The translations under genes were made by a program, and so were the position numbers. Positions 1-6,094 of a stretch of 8,484 nucleotides of DNA are shown here, piece after piece. Origin of the DNA: an uncultured Lachnospiraceae bacterium (lineage in GTDB: Bacteria; Bacillota; Clostridia; Lachnospirales; Lachnospiraceae); contig CACZSE010000328.1 in assembly GCA_902783735.1 (NCBI GenBank), forward strand, positions 1-8,484, read 5' to 3'. Below the pieces are notes generated by a model, which searched no databases, had not been told where the DNA came from, and was given only the letters and a program-made list of their open reading frames with translations. How positions within the stretch are numbered: the stretch's first letter is position 1; every line of letters starts with the position of its first letter.

Positions 1-1
1 A

Positions 2-592
2 TTGGATATACTTATCAGTGTTGTCATTTTACTGCTCTTTTTCTGGTTATACATTATTGTGGCTCTTTTGGTACGCATAAAACTGGGAAGTCCGGTGCTT
101 TTTAAACAGCCGCGTCCCGGTAAAGACGAAAAAATCTTCAATATGTACAAATTCCGTACCATGACCGATGAGAGAGATGAACAGGGGAATCTGCTTCCCG
201 ATGAGATACGTCTTACAAGATTCGGCAATCTCTTGAGAAAGACCAGCCTTGATGAACTGCCTGAGCTGTTTTGTATTATAAAAGGGGATATGTCATTTGT
301 AGGTCCGAGACCTCTTCTTGTGAAATATCTTCCCTATTACAATGAGAGGGAGAGACTTCGTCACAGTGTTCGTCCGGGATTGACCGGATATGCTCAGGCT
401 CACGGAAGAAATGCCATATCATGGGAAAAGAAATTTGAATACGACATCTATTATGTACAACATCTGTCTTTTCTGACAGATATAAAGGTTATATTTGATA
501 CTGTAAGAGCTGTACTTTCTCATGAGGGCGTTGTACTCAATGCTCTTGAGGACTTTGATGTATACAGAAAACATCAGATGGAAGAAGAATGA
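2..592 (+). CDS. EpsL/PglC-like undecaprenyl-phosphate sugar phosphotransferase, 5' end cut by window
   Basis: Monotopic phosphoglycosyl transferase of the bacterial sugar transferase family. It moves a sugar 1-phosphate from a UDP-sugar to undecaprenyl phosphate on the inner membrane face, the first step of repeat-unit assembly. Seen, counting from the first complete codon: a hydrophobic N-terminal helix (about residues 3-25), [12 protein letters not shown] (29-40), YKFRTM (49-54), the SLDELPEL segment with the catalytic Asp-Glu pair (84-85), FVGPRP (99-104) and RPGLTGYAQ (124-132). Size and motifs match the short EpsL/PglC type, not the long WcaJ/WbaP type with extra membrane helices. The usual start with basic residues just before the first Asp is missing, so roughly eight codons probably lie upstream; the TTG at the edge is unlikely to be the start. 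Oddity: the Ser-Pro that kinks the membrane helix in PglC is Phe-Trp here. The sugar substrate cannot be read from the sequence. The next gene starts one base after the stop. Confidence 0.93.
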   Translation: MDILISVVILLLFFWLYIIVALLVRIKLGSPVLFKQPRPGKDEKIFNMYKFRTMTDERDEQGNLLPDEIRLTRFGNLLRKTSLDELPELFCIIKGDMSFVGPRPLLVKYLPYYNERERLRHSVRPGLTGYAQAHGRNAISWEKKFEYDIYYVQHLSFLTDIKVIFDTVRAVLSHEGVVLNALEDFDVYRKHQMEEE

Positions 593-593
593 T

Positions 594-1541
594 ATGAAGA
601 CAACGGATTTTTATCCCACACCGGTCGTGCATCTGAGCGATGATGACATATCCGGGCTTTATGTAAAAAGAGAAGATCTGATACCATATTCTTTTGGTGG
701 AAATAAAGCAAGGAAAGCCTTGCTTTTCTTTGATGAGATAGATGCAGGTGATTATGACTGCGTTGTGACCTACGGCAGCAGTCATTCTAATCATTGCAGA
801 GTCATAGCCAATATGGCGGCCAAACGCAACATGCCCTGCATATTGATAGGACCGTCCGAAGTGAGTGATGAGACATTCAACAGTAAACTGATGCAGGTTC
901 TGAAAGCTAAGCAGATAACCGTTCCCGTTGAAAAGGTCAGTGAAACGATAGAAAAAAAGCTCTCTGAATTGAGAGAACAGGGGAAAAAGCCGTTTTTTAT
1001 TGCAGGCGGAGGTCACGGAAATATCGGAACTCAGGCCTATGTAGATTGCTATGAAGAGATAAAGCAATATGAAAAAGCTAACGGAATAAGATTTGATCAT
1101 ATTTTCTTTGCGAGCGGAACAGGCACGACTCAGGCAGGTCTGGTCTGCGGTAAGCTTTTAAGAGGAGACGACACTAAGATCATCGGAATAAGTATAGCCA
1201 GAAGAAATCCTCGAGGAAGGGACGTTGTTCTTGACAGCATAAGAGAATATCTTGATGAGTATGCAAAGGATCATCCGCATGGCATAAGTGAGGAACAGAT
1301 TCAGGACAGCACGATCTTTCTGGATGATTATATTGCAGACGGATATGGTAAAGAGAACACTGAAGTAAGAGAGATGATCAAAGAAAGCCTTATAAGATAC
1401 GGTATGCCGTTAGATGCAACATACACAGGAAAGGCTTTTTTAGGCATGAAGAAATACATAAAAGAGCATAGCCTGGAAAATAATAATATTCTTTTTATAC
1501 ATACGGGCGGAACGCCGTTATTTTTTGATGAACTTAAATAA
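594..1541 (+). CDS. PLP-dependent enzyme, D-cysteine desulfhydrase/ACC deaminase family
   Basis: Fold-type II PLP enzyme of 315 residues, full length for the family. Seen: GGNKARK (35-41) with the predicted Schiff-base lysine K38; TYGSSHSNH (59-67), corresponding to the Ser-Asn substrate-binding region; a Gly/Thr-rich phosphate loop SGTGTTQAGL (174-183); YTGK (277-280); and HTGG near the C-terminus (303-306). ACC deaminases carry Tyr-Glu where this protein has Tyr-Thr (277-278), so it resembles D-cysteine desulfhydrase more. The true substrate in a polysaccharide locus is unknown; elimination, deamination or epimerisation of a small amino acid are all possible. The ATG at 594 is chosen because a GGAAGAAG ribosome site ends six bases before it and the protein then begins right at the conserved N-terminal region; an in-frame ATG at 522 lies inside the preceding gene. 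Its stop codon shares a base with the next frame's upstream ATG, so it is probably co-expressed with the ATP-grasp gene. Confidence 0.9.
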   Translation: MKTTDFYPTPVVHLSDDDISGLYVKREDLIPYSFGGNKARKALLFFDEIDAGDYDCVVTYGSSHSNHCRVIANMAAKRNMPCILIGPSEVSDETFNSKLMQVLKAKQITVPVEKVSETIEKKLSELREQGKKPFFIAGGGHGNIGTQAYVDCYEEIKQYEKANGIRFDHIFFASGTGTTQAGLVCGKLLRGDDTKIIGISIARRNPRGRDVVLDSIREYLDEYAKDHPHGISEEQIQDSTIFLDDYIADGYGKENTEVREMIKESLIRYGMPLDATYTGKAFLGMKKYIKEHSLENNNILFIHTGGTPLFFDELK

Positions 1542-1558
1542 TGCAAGATAGGATCACT

Positions 1559-2542
1559 ATGAATATTCTGATATTAAGTGCAGGTACGCGCGACAAGGTC
1601 GTACAGTTTTTTAAAACCGAATTACACGGGGAAGGAAGGGTTATCGCAACGGATTGCAGTAATCTTGCTCCCGCGGTATATGAGGCAGATAAGTTCTGTC
1701 TTGTTCCCAGAATAAATGTACCGGGATATATGGAAGGCATTCTTGATATATGTAAAGAGGAAGGCATAGATGCAGTCTTATCTCTTATAGATCCGGAGCT
1801 TAGTATGGTTGCCGAATACTCTGACAGTTTTAAAGAGATCGGTGTCACACCTGTTATCTCGGATAAATCTTTGGTTGATATGTGCTTTAATAAGTTTGAG
1901 ATGGCAAAGGAATTTGAAAAGCACGGACTAAAAACGGCCATGTGCTACCTTTCCGTTGAGGAGTTTAAAAAAGCCAGAGATGAGGGAAAGATAGACTATC
2001 CGGTATTTGTAAAACCTGTTTGCGGAAGTGCAAGCCTTCACATTAACAAGGTTTCTTCGGACAAGGAACTTGAAGGCCTCTTTTCCATGTATGACGATCT
2101 TATGATCCAGGAATATATGGATGGTCAGGAATACGGTGCCGATGTATACATCGATATGTTAAGTGGAAAGTGTACATCCATATTCATAAAGAAAAAGATC
2201 AAGATGAGGGCCGGAGAAACCGATAAGTCCGTATCGGTCCATATTCCCGAGCTTTTTGATCAGATCACACGGTTTGTTGAAGAAGTGGGATTTAAAGGGA
2301 TCATAGATATAGATATTTTTGAGATAAACGGAACCTTTTACTTTTCGGAGATCAATCCAAGATTCGGAGGAGGATATCCGCATGCTTATGCATGTGGCGT
2401 AAATGTTCCGGCTCAGATCATAAATAATCTTAAAGGCAATAAAAACCCGGTAAACATTGGCGATTACAAAGACGGGATTGTCATGATGAAATACAACGAG
2501 ATCATGATCAAAGATATGAACGGTCAAAAACTGGTTCAGTGA
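1559..2542 (+). CDS. ATP-grasp carboxylate-amine ligase (CarB/PylC-like)
   Basis: ATP-grasp enzyme of 327 residues. The family activates a carboxylate as acyl phosphate and joins it to an amine. Domain order: a Rossmann-like pre-grasp domain (1-100, opening MNILILSAG and containing IATDCSNLAPAVYEAD), the ATP-binding region with FVKP (150-153) and QEY (184-186), and the metal site SEINPRFGGGYPHAYACG (263-280) with Glu264 and Asn266. It resembles the CarB-like stand-alone ligases found in many surface-polysaccharide loci; the substrate is not known. Start choice: the ATG at 1541 overlaps the previous stop (TAATG) but has no ribosome site and would add six residues (MQDRIT) before the conserved start. 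The ATG at 1559 has a modest TAGGA site five bases upstream and starts directly on the first beta strand. The context with a PLP enzyme and uronic-acid sugar genes suggests amide formation on the glycan (inference). Confidence 0.88.
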   Translation: MNILILSAGTRDKVVQFFKTELHGEGRVIATDCSNLAPAVYEADKFCLVPRINVPGYMEGILDICKEEGIDAVLSLIDPELSMVAEYSDSFKEIGVTPVISDKSLVDMCFNKFEMAKEFEKHGLKTAMCYLSVEEFKKARDEGKIDYPVFVKPVCGSASLHINKVSSDKELEGLFSMYDDLMIQEYMDGQEYGADVYIDMLSGKCTSIFIKKKIKMRAGETDKSVSVHIPELFDQITRFVEEVGFKGIIDIDIFEINGTFYFSEINPRFGGGYPHAYACGVNVPAQIINNLKGNKNPVNIGDYKDGIVMMKYNEIMIKDMNGQKLVQ

Positions 2543-2568
2543 TCACTTATTACCGATAGGAAAAGAAT

Positions 2569-3666
2569 ATGTCAAAGATACTTATTCTGGCCAATTCATC
2601 AAGCGGTCTTTACGGATTCAGAAACGAGCTCGTCCTGGAACTGATAAAGAAACATGAGGTTTTTGCATCGCTTCCGGATACGACCAACAATAAAGAACTT
2701 GAAGAAGAAGGCTGTAAGATAATACAAACCGATATAAACAGACGAGGGATGAACCCCTTTCAGGACATCAGGCTTCTCAGATCGTATTTGAGAATACTTC
2801 GAGAGATCAAGCCTGATGTGGTTCTTACTTACACGATCAAGCCCAATGTATACGGCGGACTTGCATGCAGAATAAAAAAAGTCCCTTATATGGTAAATAT
2901 GACGGGACTGGGGTCTGCCCTGGAAAATCCGGGTATATTGCAGATCATAGCAAAAGCTCTGTACAGGATCGGGTTGAAGAGAGCAAACGTGGTATTTGCT
3001 CAAAATTCTTCCAACCTGAAATTTATAGAAGACAATAAACTCTCAAAGGCTCCGAAAGTATTATTGCCGGGATCCGGTGTCAATATCGATCGATTCAAAC
3101 CTCTTGACTGGCCAACAGATAAACTCAGATTTGTGTTCATATCAAGAGTCATGAAGGAAAAAGGCATAGAAGAATACCTTGAATGCGCAAAAGTCATGCA
3201 TTCTCAGGATAGTGATATTGAATTTCATATCCTGGGATATTGTGAAGAAGACTATGAAGATCGACTGAAACAACTTGATAAGGACGGGGTGATCCGTTAC
3301 CACGGAAATGTATCGGATGTAAGAGACTATTTAAAGGATGTCAGATGCATCATACATCCGTCATATTATCCTGAGGGTATGTCAAATGTTTGCCTTGAGG
3401 CTGCAGCATGTGCAAGGGCGGTAATAACGACCGACAGACCCGGTTGCAGAGAGACAGTGGATGATAAGCGTTCGGGCTTTATAGTTCCCGTTCGGGATAA
3501 GGAAGCGCTTATCCGGGCAGTAAGAAGTTTTGTAAATATGTCTCCCGAAGAGCAAAGGCAAATGGGACTTGCATCCAGAAAATACATTGAAGATAACTTT
3601 AACAGAAAGATAGTTGTAGACGCTTACGTAGACAGGATAGACACTATTCTTTCAAATGCAAAATAA
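2569..3666 (+). CDS. GT4 glycosyltransferase, PglA-like
   Basis: Retaining GT-B glycosyltransferase of family GT4, 365 residues, full length. It should add a sugar from a nucleotide donor to the undecaprenyl-diphosphate-linked acceptor at the cytoplasmic membrane. Seen: an N-terminal domain with SSGLYGFRNEL (11-21), MNPF (61-64), KPNVYGGLACRIKKVPY (91-107) and TGLGS (112-116), the arrangement known from PglA-type HexNAc transferases; a C-terminal domain with SRVMKEKG (192-199), whose Arg and Lys contact the donor phosphates, and the EX7E motif from Glu269 to Glu277 (EGMSNVCLE). The PglA resemblance makes it a candidate for the second sugar of the repeat unit, possibly GalNAc or GalNAcA (inference). 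An ATAGGAAAAG ribosome site lies about six bases before the ATG. It follows the ATP-grasp gene by 26 bases with no terminator between them. Confidence 0.92.
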   Translation: MSKILILANSSSGLYGFRNELVLELIKKHEVFASLPDTTNNKELEEEGCKIIQTDINRRGMNPFQDIRLLRSYLRILREIKPDVVLTYTIKPNVYGGLACRIKKVPYMVNMTGLGSALENPGILQIIAKALYRIGLKRANVVFAQNSSNLKFIEDNKLSKAPKVLLPGSGVNIDRFKPLDWPTDKLRFVFISRVMKEKGIEEYLECAKVMHSQDSDIEFHILGYCEEDYEDRLKQLDKDGVIRYHGNVSDVRDYLKDVRCIIHPSYYPEGMSNVCLEAAACARAVITTDRPGCRETVDDKRSGFIVPVRDKEALIRAVRSFVNMSPEEQRQMGLASRKYIEDNFNRKIVVDAYVDRIDTILSNAK

Positions 3667-3692
3667 TAAAATATCAGATCAGATATCGGCCT

Positions 3693-4907
3693 ATGAAGAT
3701 ACTTTTTGTAAACAAATTTTTATATCCGAACGGCGGATCGGAAACTTATATATTTGAACTGGGGAAACAACTGAAAAAAGAAGGACATGAGGTTCAGTTC
3801 TTCGGTATGGAGCATAAGGGAAGGATTGTCGGAAACAATATAGAGGCCTACACATCCGATATGGATTTTCATACGGGAAAGATAGCAAGGCTTTTATATC
3901 CTTTTAAGATACTGTACTCATTTGAAGCAAGAAAACAGATCTCAAAGGTTCTTGAAGATATGCAGCCGGATGTTGTGCATCTTAACAATATAAATTTTCA
4001 GATCACGCCTTCAATCATAGATGAGATCATAAAATACAGAAAAAAGAACAATAAAGAGATACGTATCGTCTCAACGGCTCATGATTATCAATGGGTGTGT
4101 CCCAATCATATGATGAGAATACCATCAAAGGATTGTAACTGTGACAAATGCCTTGGAGGAAAGTATTTTAACTGTATAAAAAACAAGTGTATTCATAATT
4201 CGACCATAAAGAGTCTTCTTGGTACGATCGAAGCAGATCTGTACAGGCTGAAAAGAACGTATGCCAAAATCGATACCATCATATGTCCAAGTATATTTTT
4301 GCATGATCAGTTTAAAAAAGATCCTGTCCTTAGCAAATGCAAACTGGTATCCAAGCATAATTTCTTTATAAAGGGAGAAGATTTTGAAGATGTCATGAAG
4401 CTGCAAAAGAAGGATTATGTTCTTTATTTTGGCAGATATTCCAAAGAAAAGGGTATCATGACTCTCATCAATGCAGCAAAGAAGCTTCCGGAGATCCCTT
4501 TTATTTTTGCCGGCAGCGGACCCCTTGAACAAGAATTAAAAGATGTTGAGAATATTGAGAACAGGGGTTTCCTGAGCGGTAATGAACTTCATAAACTCAT
4601 AAGGGAAGCGAGATTTGCGATATATCCGTCAGAGTGGAATGAGAATTGTCCGTTTGCGGTTATGGAGGCTATATCTTATGGGACACCTGTTCTGGGTGCA
4701 AGGATCGGTGGTATACCGGAACTTATAGGGGAGAATACGACCGGTCTTGAATTTGTCAGTGGAGACATAAATGCTCTCACTGACATGATCCACAGACTGT
4801 GGAATGATCCCGAGAAACAAAATGCAATGGAAATAAACTGCAAAAAGAACGGGTTTGATACTGTAGAAAGTTATACAGACTGGCTTGTTTCGACTGTTTA
4901 TAACTGA
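3693..4907 (+). CDS. GT4 glycosyltransferase with cysteine-rich insert
   Basis: GT-B glycosyltransferase of family GT4, 404 residues. Seen: a P-loop-like GGSET (14-18), PDVVHLNN (92-99), THE donor-binding FGRYSKEKG (246-254), AGSGPLEQEL (273-282) and the EX7E motif Glu317 to Glu325 (ENCPFAVME). Between the domains is a cysteine cluster (C136, C148, C150, C153, C161, C166) right after the conserved TAHDYQWVCPNH stretch (128-139); such clusters recur in one GT4 subgroup and may bind a metal. The acceptor and donor sugars are unknown. The ribosome site is weak (ATCGG only), so expression may lean on coupling to the preceding gene 26 bases upstream. This is the last plus-strand gene of the first operon; its stop is 18 bases from the 3' end of the convergent epimerase gene. 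It is richer in AAA/ATA codons than its neighbours by eye. Confidence 0.91.
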   Translation: MKILFVNKFLYPNGGSETYIFELGKQLKKEGHEVQFFGMEHKGRIVGNNIEAYTSDMDFHTGKIARLLYPFKILYSFEARKQISKVLEDMQPDVVHLNNINFQITPSIIDEIIKYRKKNNKEIRIVSTAHDYQWVCPNHMMRIPSKDCNCDKCLGGKYFNCIKNKCIHNSTIKSLLGTIEADLYRLKRTYAKIDTIICPSIFLHDQFKKDPVLSKCKLVSKHNFFIKGEDFEDVMKLQKKDYVLYFGRYSKEKGIMTLINAAKKLPEIPFIFAGSGPLEQELKDVENIENRGFLSGNELHKLIREARFAIYPSEWNENCPFAVMEAISYGTPVLGARIGGIPELIGENTTGLEFVSGDINALTDMIHRLWNDPEKQNAMEINCKKNGFDTVESYTDWLVSTVYN

Positions 4908-4925
4908 TCTGTCTGCAACAGGGGT

Positions 4926-5900
4926 TCACAGATTTTCTTTGTACCAGTCTATTGCAAGCTTTATGCCTGCTTCAAAATCATATTCGGGGTCGTAACCAAG
5001 CATTTTTTGGGCTTTGGAGATATCGGCGTTTGAATGTTTGATATCTCCGGGCCTGTCGGGACCGAAATTCGGCTCTTTTTCTATACCCAGTGCTTTGCAA
5101 AGGTCATAATATATATCAATAAGATATTCCCGACCGCCATAAGCGATGTTAAAGGCATTTCCTGCAGCTTCTGAAGGAGCAAGGCATGCTTTTAAGTTTG
5201 CTTCAATAACATTGTCTATATATGTGAAATCACGCGACTGCTTGCCGTCACCGTTAATGGTGGGAGTCTCGCCGTTGATCAGAAGCTTTAAGAATTTGGG
5301 TATGACAGCGGCGTAAGCACCGTCAGGATCCTGCCTTCTTCCGAAAACATTGAAATATCTTAAACCGTATGTATCAAGACCGTAAAGCCTGTGGTAGAGT
5401 TTTCCGTATTCTTCGGTCACACGTTTTGTAAGAGCATAAGGAGATAAAAGATTTCCTTCCTGACCTTCAACCTTAGGCAGCACGGGATGATCACCATATA
5501 CGGAGGAACTTGAAGCATAGACAAATTTCTTTTTGCCGGTTCTTCTCGCTGCTTCCATCATGTTTAATGTTCCGCCTATATTGTTCTCATTATAAAAAAG
5601 CGGCATCTCTATACTTCTCGGAACGCTTCCCCAGGCCGCCTGATGTAATACATAATCAGCATTTTTACATGCATCTATACACAGATCAAGATCTCGTATG
5701 TCACCTTTTATGAATGTATAACCGGGACGATCCATAAACAGATCGACATTTTTTTGCTTGCCTGTTGAAAGATTGTCCAGACAGGTAACCTCATACCCCA
5801 TGTCAAGGATGGCTTCGCAAAGGTTCGATCCGATAAAACCGGCTCCACCCGTTACGAGAAATTTTGTATGTTCAGGAAATTTAATATCTTTATAACTCAT
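4926..5900 (-). CDS. wbpP: UDP-N-acetylglucosamine / UDP-GlcNAcA 4-epimerase (WbpP/TviC type)
   Basis: Extended short-chain dehydrogenase/reductase of 324 residues that inverts C4 of UDP-N-acetylhexosamines or their uronic acids, using bound NAD. Seen: NAD-binding GGAGFIG (18-24); the WbpP-type signature VLHQAAWGSVPRSIEMP (84-100); the serine run and YGDHP (130-138); the catalytic pair Tyr155/Lys159 in YALTK; LRYFNVFGRRQDPDGAYAAVIPK (180-202); and RPGDIKHSNADISKA (283-297). Ser290 sits where E. coli GalE has a bulky tyrosine, the change linked to accepting N-acetylated sugars. Beside the TviB-type dehydrogenase, the expected product is UDP-GalNAcA (inference; UDP-GlcNAc/UDP-GalNAc interconversion is the alternative). 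The start at 5900 has a GGGAG site five bases upstream; the in-frame ATG at 5921 would add seven non-conserved residues and place the ribosome site inside the coding region. It lies alone on the minus strand with its own promoter. Confidence 0.92.
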   Translation of the reverse strand: MSYKDIKFPEHTKFLVTGGAGFIGSNLCEAILDMGYEVTCLDNLSTGKQKNVDLFMDRPGYTFIKGDIRDLDLCIDACKNADYVLHQAAWGSVPRSIEMPLFYNENNIGGTLNMMEAARRTGKKKFVYASSSSVYGDHPVLPKVEGQEGNLLSPYALTKRVTEEYGKLYHRLYGLDTYGLRYFNVFGRRQDPDGAYAAVIPKFLKLLINGETPTINGDGKQSRDFTYIDNVIEANLKACLAPSEAAGNAFNIAYGGREYLIDIYYDLCKALGIEKEPNFGPDRPGDIKHSNADISKAQKMLGYDPEYDFEAGIKLAIDWYKENL

Positions 5901-5905
5901 AAATA

Positions 5906-5910
5906 CTCCC
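5906..5910 (-). promoter_or_regulatory. Ribosome binding site deciding the epimerase start
   Basis: On the minus strand this reads GGGAG (AAGGGAG in full), followed by the five bases TATTT and then the ATG at 5900. The spacing is ideal and supports 5900 over the upstream in-frame ATG at 5921. Confidence 0.8.
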
Positions 5911-5939
5911 TTAAAAAGCATAATAACATTAACCGTTGA

Positions 5940-5968
5940 ATTATAGCATAAATAAAAACCATGCTCAA
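5940..5968 (-). promoter_or_regulatory. Sigma-A-type promoter for the epimerase gene
   Basis: Read on the minus strand: TTGAGC (-35, 5963-5968), a spacer of exactly 17 bases, then TATAAT (-10, 5940-5945). The -10 is preceded by TGC, an extended -10. Transcription would begin near 5933, giving a leader of about 33 bases. This is a consensus-quality housekeeping promoter. Confidence 0.8.
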
Positions 5969-5981
5969 GGGTAGAGAATAC

Positions 5982-6010
5982 TTGTTTTATTGTGGTAATT
6001 GCGGTAAAAT
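5982..6010 (+). promoter_or_regulatory. Sigma-A-type promoter for the UDP-sugar dehydrogenase gene
   Basis: TTGTTT (-35, 5982-5987), a 17-base spacer, then TAAAAT (-10, 6005-6010). It is divergent from the epimerase promoter with only 13 bases between the two -35 boxes. Predicted transcription starts near 6017, leaving a leader of about 78 bases before the ATG at 6095. It matches consensus less well than the epimerase promoter. Confidence 0.6.
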
Positions 6011-6084
6011 AACACTGTTTTATGGAATGAAGAAAAACATGTGCAGTATCATTATGTTATTATCTGCAGATCGCATGTGAACAC

Positions 6085-6090
6085 GGAGGA
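6085..6090 (+). promoter_or_regulatory. Ribosome binding site deciding the dehydrogenase start
   Basis: GGAGGA directly before TATA and the ATG at 6095. This near-perfect Shine-Dalgarno fixes the start at 6095 and rules against the in-frame ATG at 6041, which has no such site and encodes a non-conserved extension. Confidence 0.85.
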
Positions 6091-6094
6091 TATA

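Noticed and set aside
522..593. An in-frame upstream ATG that would lengthen the PLP enzyme by 24 residues
   Set aside because: The extension lies entirely inside the end of the preceding transferase gene, shows no conserved sequence, and the ATG at 594 has a good ribosome site at the right distance.
537..1100. A 187-codon open frame on the minus strand opposite the PLP enzyme
   Set aside because: It overlaps a clearly conserved gene over its full length, has no recognisable domain, and its composition is that of a reverse-strand shadow. The other long frames opposite coding genes were dropped for the same reason.
594..1541. Naming the PLP enzyme ACC deaminase
   Set aside because: The Glu that follows the active-site Tyr in true ACC deaminases is Thr here, and the genomic context gives no reason to expect ACC as substrate.
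4906..4940. Possible terminator for the first operon (ATCTGT / ACAGAT followed by TTTTCTTT)
   Set aside because: The stem has only six solid pairs around a 15-base loop and extends into the convergent epimerase gene. It might contribute but is too weak to call.
5966..5984. Dyad CAAG ... CTTG between the divergent promoters as an operator
   Set aside because: It is largely the unavoidable mirror symmetry of two back-to-back -35 boxes, with few matches between the arms.
6041..6094. An in-frame upstream ATG that would lengthen the dehydrogenase by 18 residues
   Set aside because: The GGAGGA site directly before 6095 and the family's usual N-terminus favour the later start; the extension is not conserved-looking.
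6017..6094. A riboswitch in the leader of the dehydrogenase gene
   Set aside because: Only a short imperfect pairing (GCAG..AT with ATCTGC) is visible and no known riboswitch core can be recognised.
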